The notes under the pieces were generated by a model. It had not been told where the DNA came from. It did not search any database and saw nothing but the letters and a program-made list of their open reading frames with translations. Positions 15,739 to 16,378 of a stretch of 16,378 nt of DNA are shown here, piece by piece; the first letter of the stretch is position 1; every line of letters starts with the position of its first letter. A program made the translations under genes and the position numbers. The stretch is from Bovifimicola sp964595785 (GTDB lineage: Bacteria; Bacillota; Clostridia; Lachnospirales; Lachnospiraceae): the NCBI GenBank assembly GCA_964595785.1, contig CAZQRO010000046.1:1-16378 (forward strand). Reading direction: 5' to 3'.

Positions 15739-16378
15739 TCACATTTCCTCATAATTTCCAAAGCTGACCCTTTTATCACAAACAAATTACACACTATCGT
15801 TCCCATTATTAAAAAAAATGATAATATTAGACTTGAATATATGCACCATATTCCCATACTATTAGATTGAAAAAATATTTTCTTCAAAAAATTTGTTAAA
15901 TACACAAAAATATACATACAATTAGCACACACAATAATTGCAGAATTTGTAAGTATACTAAATAGCATATAGCATTTTTTACTTATTCCATTTATATAAT
16001 AAATAGATAATAATTTACCACACTTTTTTGAGTGTATGACAGACATAGACCAAACCGAATACATCAATAATACTAAAAGCATAATTACACCAAGCATTTT
16101 AAATTGTTTTCTTTCTCCTATTAACTCATAGGTGTTTTTTTTGATTTTTTCCATAGTTATTATATTTGTATAATCATCGGAATATTTGTTAACGATTGTA
16201 ATTAAATTCTTTGATAATCCTTTATTTACTTGTGTATCATAAAAATTATAATCATTTGTAATAACCATGCCCCCATTTAATGCCTTTGACGATATGTCTT
16301 CGATATTAATTTTATTATTCATATTTTTTTGAAATAAATCTAATAAGTAACCATTATCATCCAAATAACCTACTATTT
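15735..16378 (-). CDS. FtsX/MacB-like ABC transporter permease, 5' end outside window
   Basis: Only the C-terminal 214 codons are present; the frame stays open to the window edge, so the true start lies beyond 16378 and the TTG at 16364 is not a credible start. The visible part begins with a hydrophilic, probably extracellular stretch of about 100 residues (LDDNGYLLDLFQKNMNN...). Three membrane spans follow: MLGVIMLLVLLMYSVW, FSILTNSAIIVCANCMYIFV and IWCIYSSLILSFFLIMGTIV. It ends in a short basic tail (ALEIMRKCE). This pattern is that of the last part of an FtsX-domain or 7-TM bacteriocin-associated permease. It is coupled by a 4-base overlap to the ATPase, which it would use for export or extraction of a peptide or lipid-linked substrate; the substrate is unknown. 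Confidence 0.75.
   Translation of the reverse strand, partial: IVGYLDDNGYLLDLFQKNMNNKINIEDISSKALNGGMVITNDYNFYDTQVNKGLSKNLITIVNKYSDDYTNIITMEKIKKNTYELIGERKQFKMLGVIMLLVLLMYSVWSMSVIHSKKCGKLLSIYYINGISKKCYMLFSILTNSAIIVCANCMYIFVYLTNFLKKIFFQSNSMGIWCIYSSLILSFFLIMGTIVCNLFVIKGSALEIMRKCE

Overview
The window is AT-rich and looks like chromosomal DNA from a low-GC Firmicute of the class Clostridia, most likely a Lachnospiraceae relative. The support is the codon bias, GGAGG-type ribosome binding sites, a T-box-controlled tryptophan operon and the style of the neighbouring proteins; the family-level guess is inference. All recognised genes lie on the minus strand, so transcription runs from high to low coordinates.

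Layout in transcription order. (1) 13761-16378: the end of an operon that enters over the right edge. It holds a truncated FtsX/MacB-type ABC permease, its ATPase and a PaaK/CapK-like AMP-forming ligase. (2) 13195-13760: control region of the trp operon, with a TTGACA-17-TAAGAT promoter, a T-box leader with a UGG (Trp) specifier and a 15-bp intrinsic terminator. (3) 6353-13194: a complete trpE-G-D-C-F-B-A operon, covering every step from chorismate to tryptophan. Some junctions overlap (trpE/G, trpF/B, trpB/A) and others are gaps of 109-151 bp. The trpC-trpF gap holds an imperfect 66-bp tandem duplication. (4) 6088-6366: a MITE-like palindromic element with about 87-bp imperfect terminal inverted repeats and two strong central hairpins; the last codons and stop of trpA lie inside one of its ends. 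(5) 4389-5960: a SpoVB/MurJ-like lipid flippase. (6) 1905-4149: a polar amino-acid ABC importer (lipoprotein binding protein, permease, ATPase), closed by an intrinsic terminator and followed by a long isolated inverted repeat. (7) 11-1707: a DUF2156 protein and a GNAT acetyltransferase, translationally coupled.

The trp operon should be switched on when uncharged tRNA-Trp accumulates: the tRNA reads UGG in the leader and stabilises the antiterminator. The most unusual items are the following. The substrate-binding protein has its two halves in swapped order relative to the normal SBP_bac_3 family, that is, a natural circular permutation. The MITE-like element supplies the trpA stop codon. The right-edge operon pairs a peptide-export-like ABC transporter with an adenylating ligase and may be the tail of a biosynthetic cluster outside the window. 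No rRNA, tRNA, CRISPR array, transposase or phage gene was seen.
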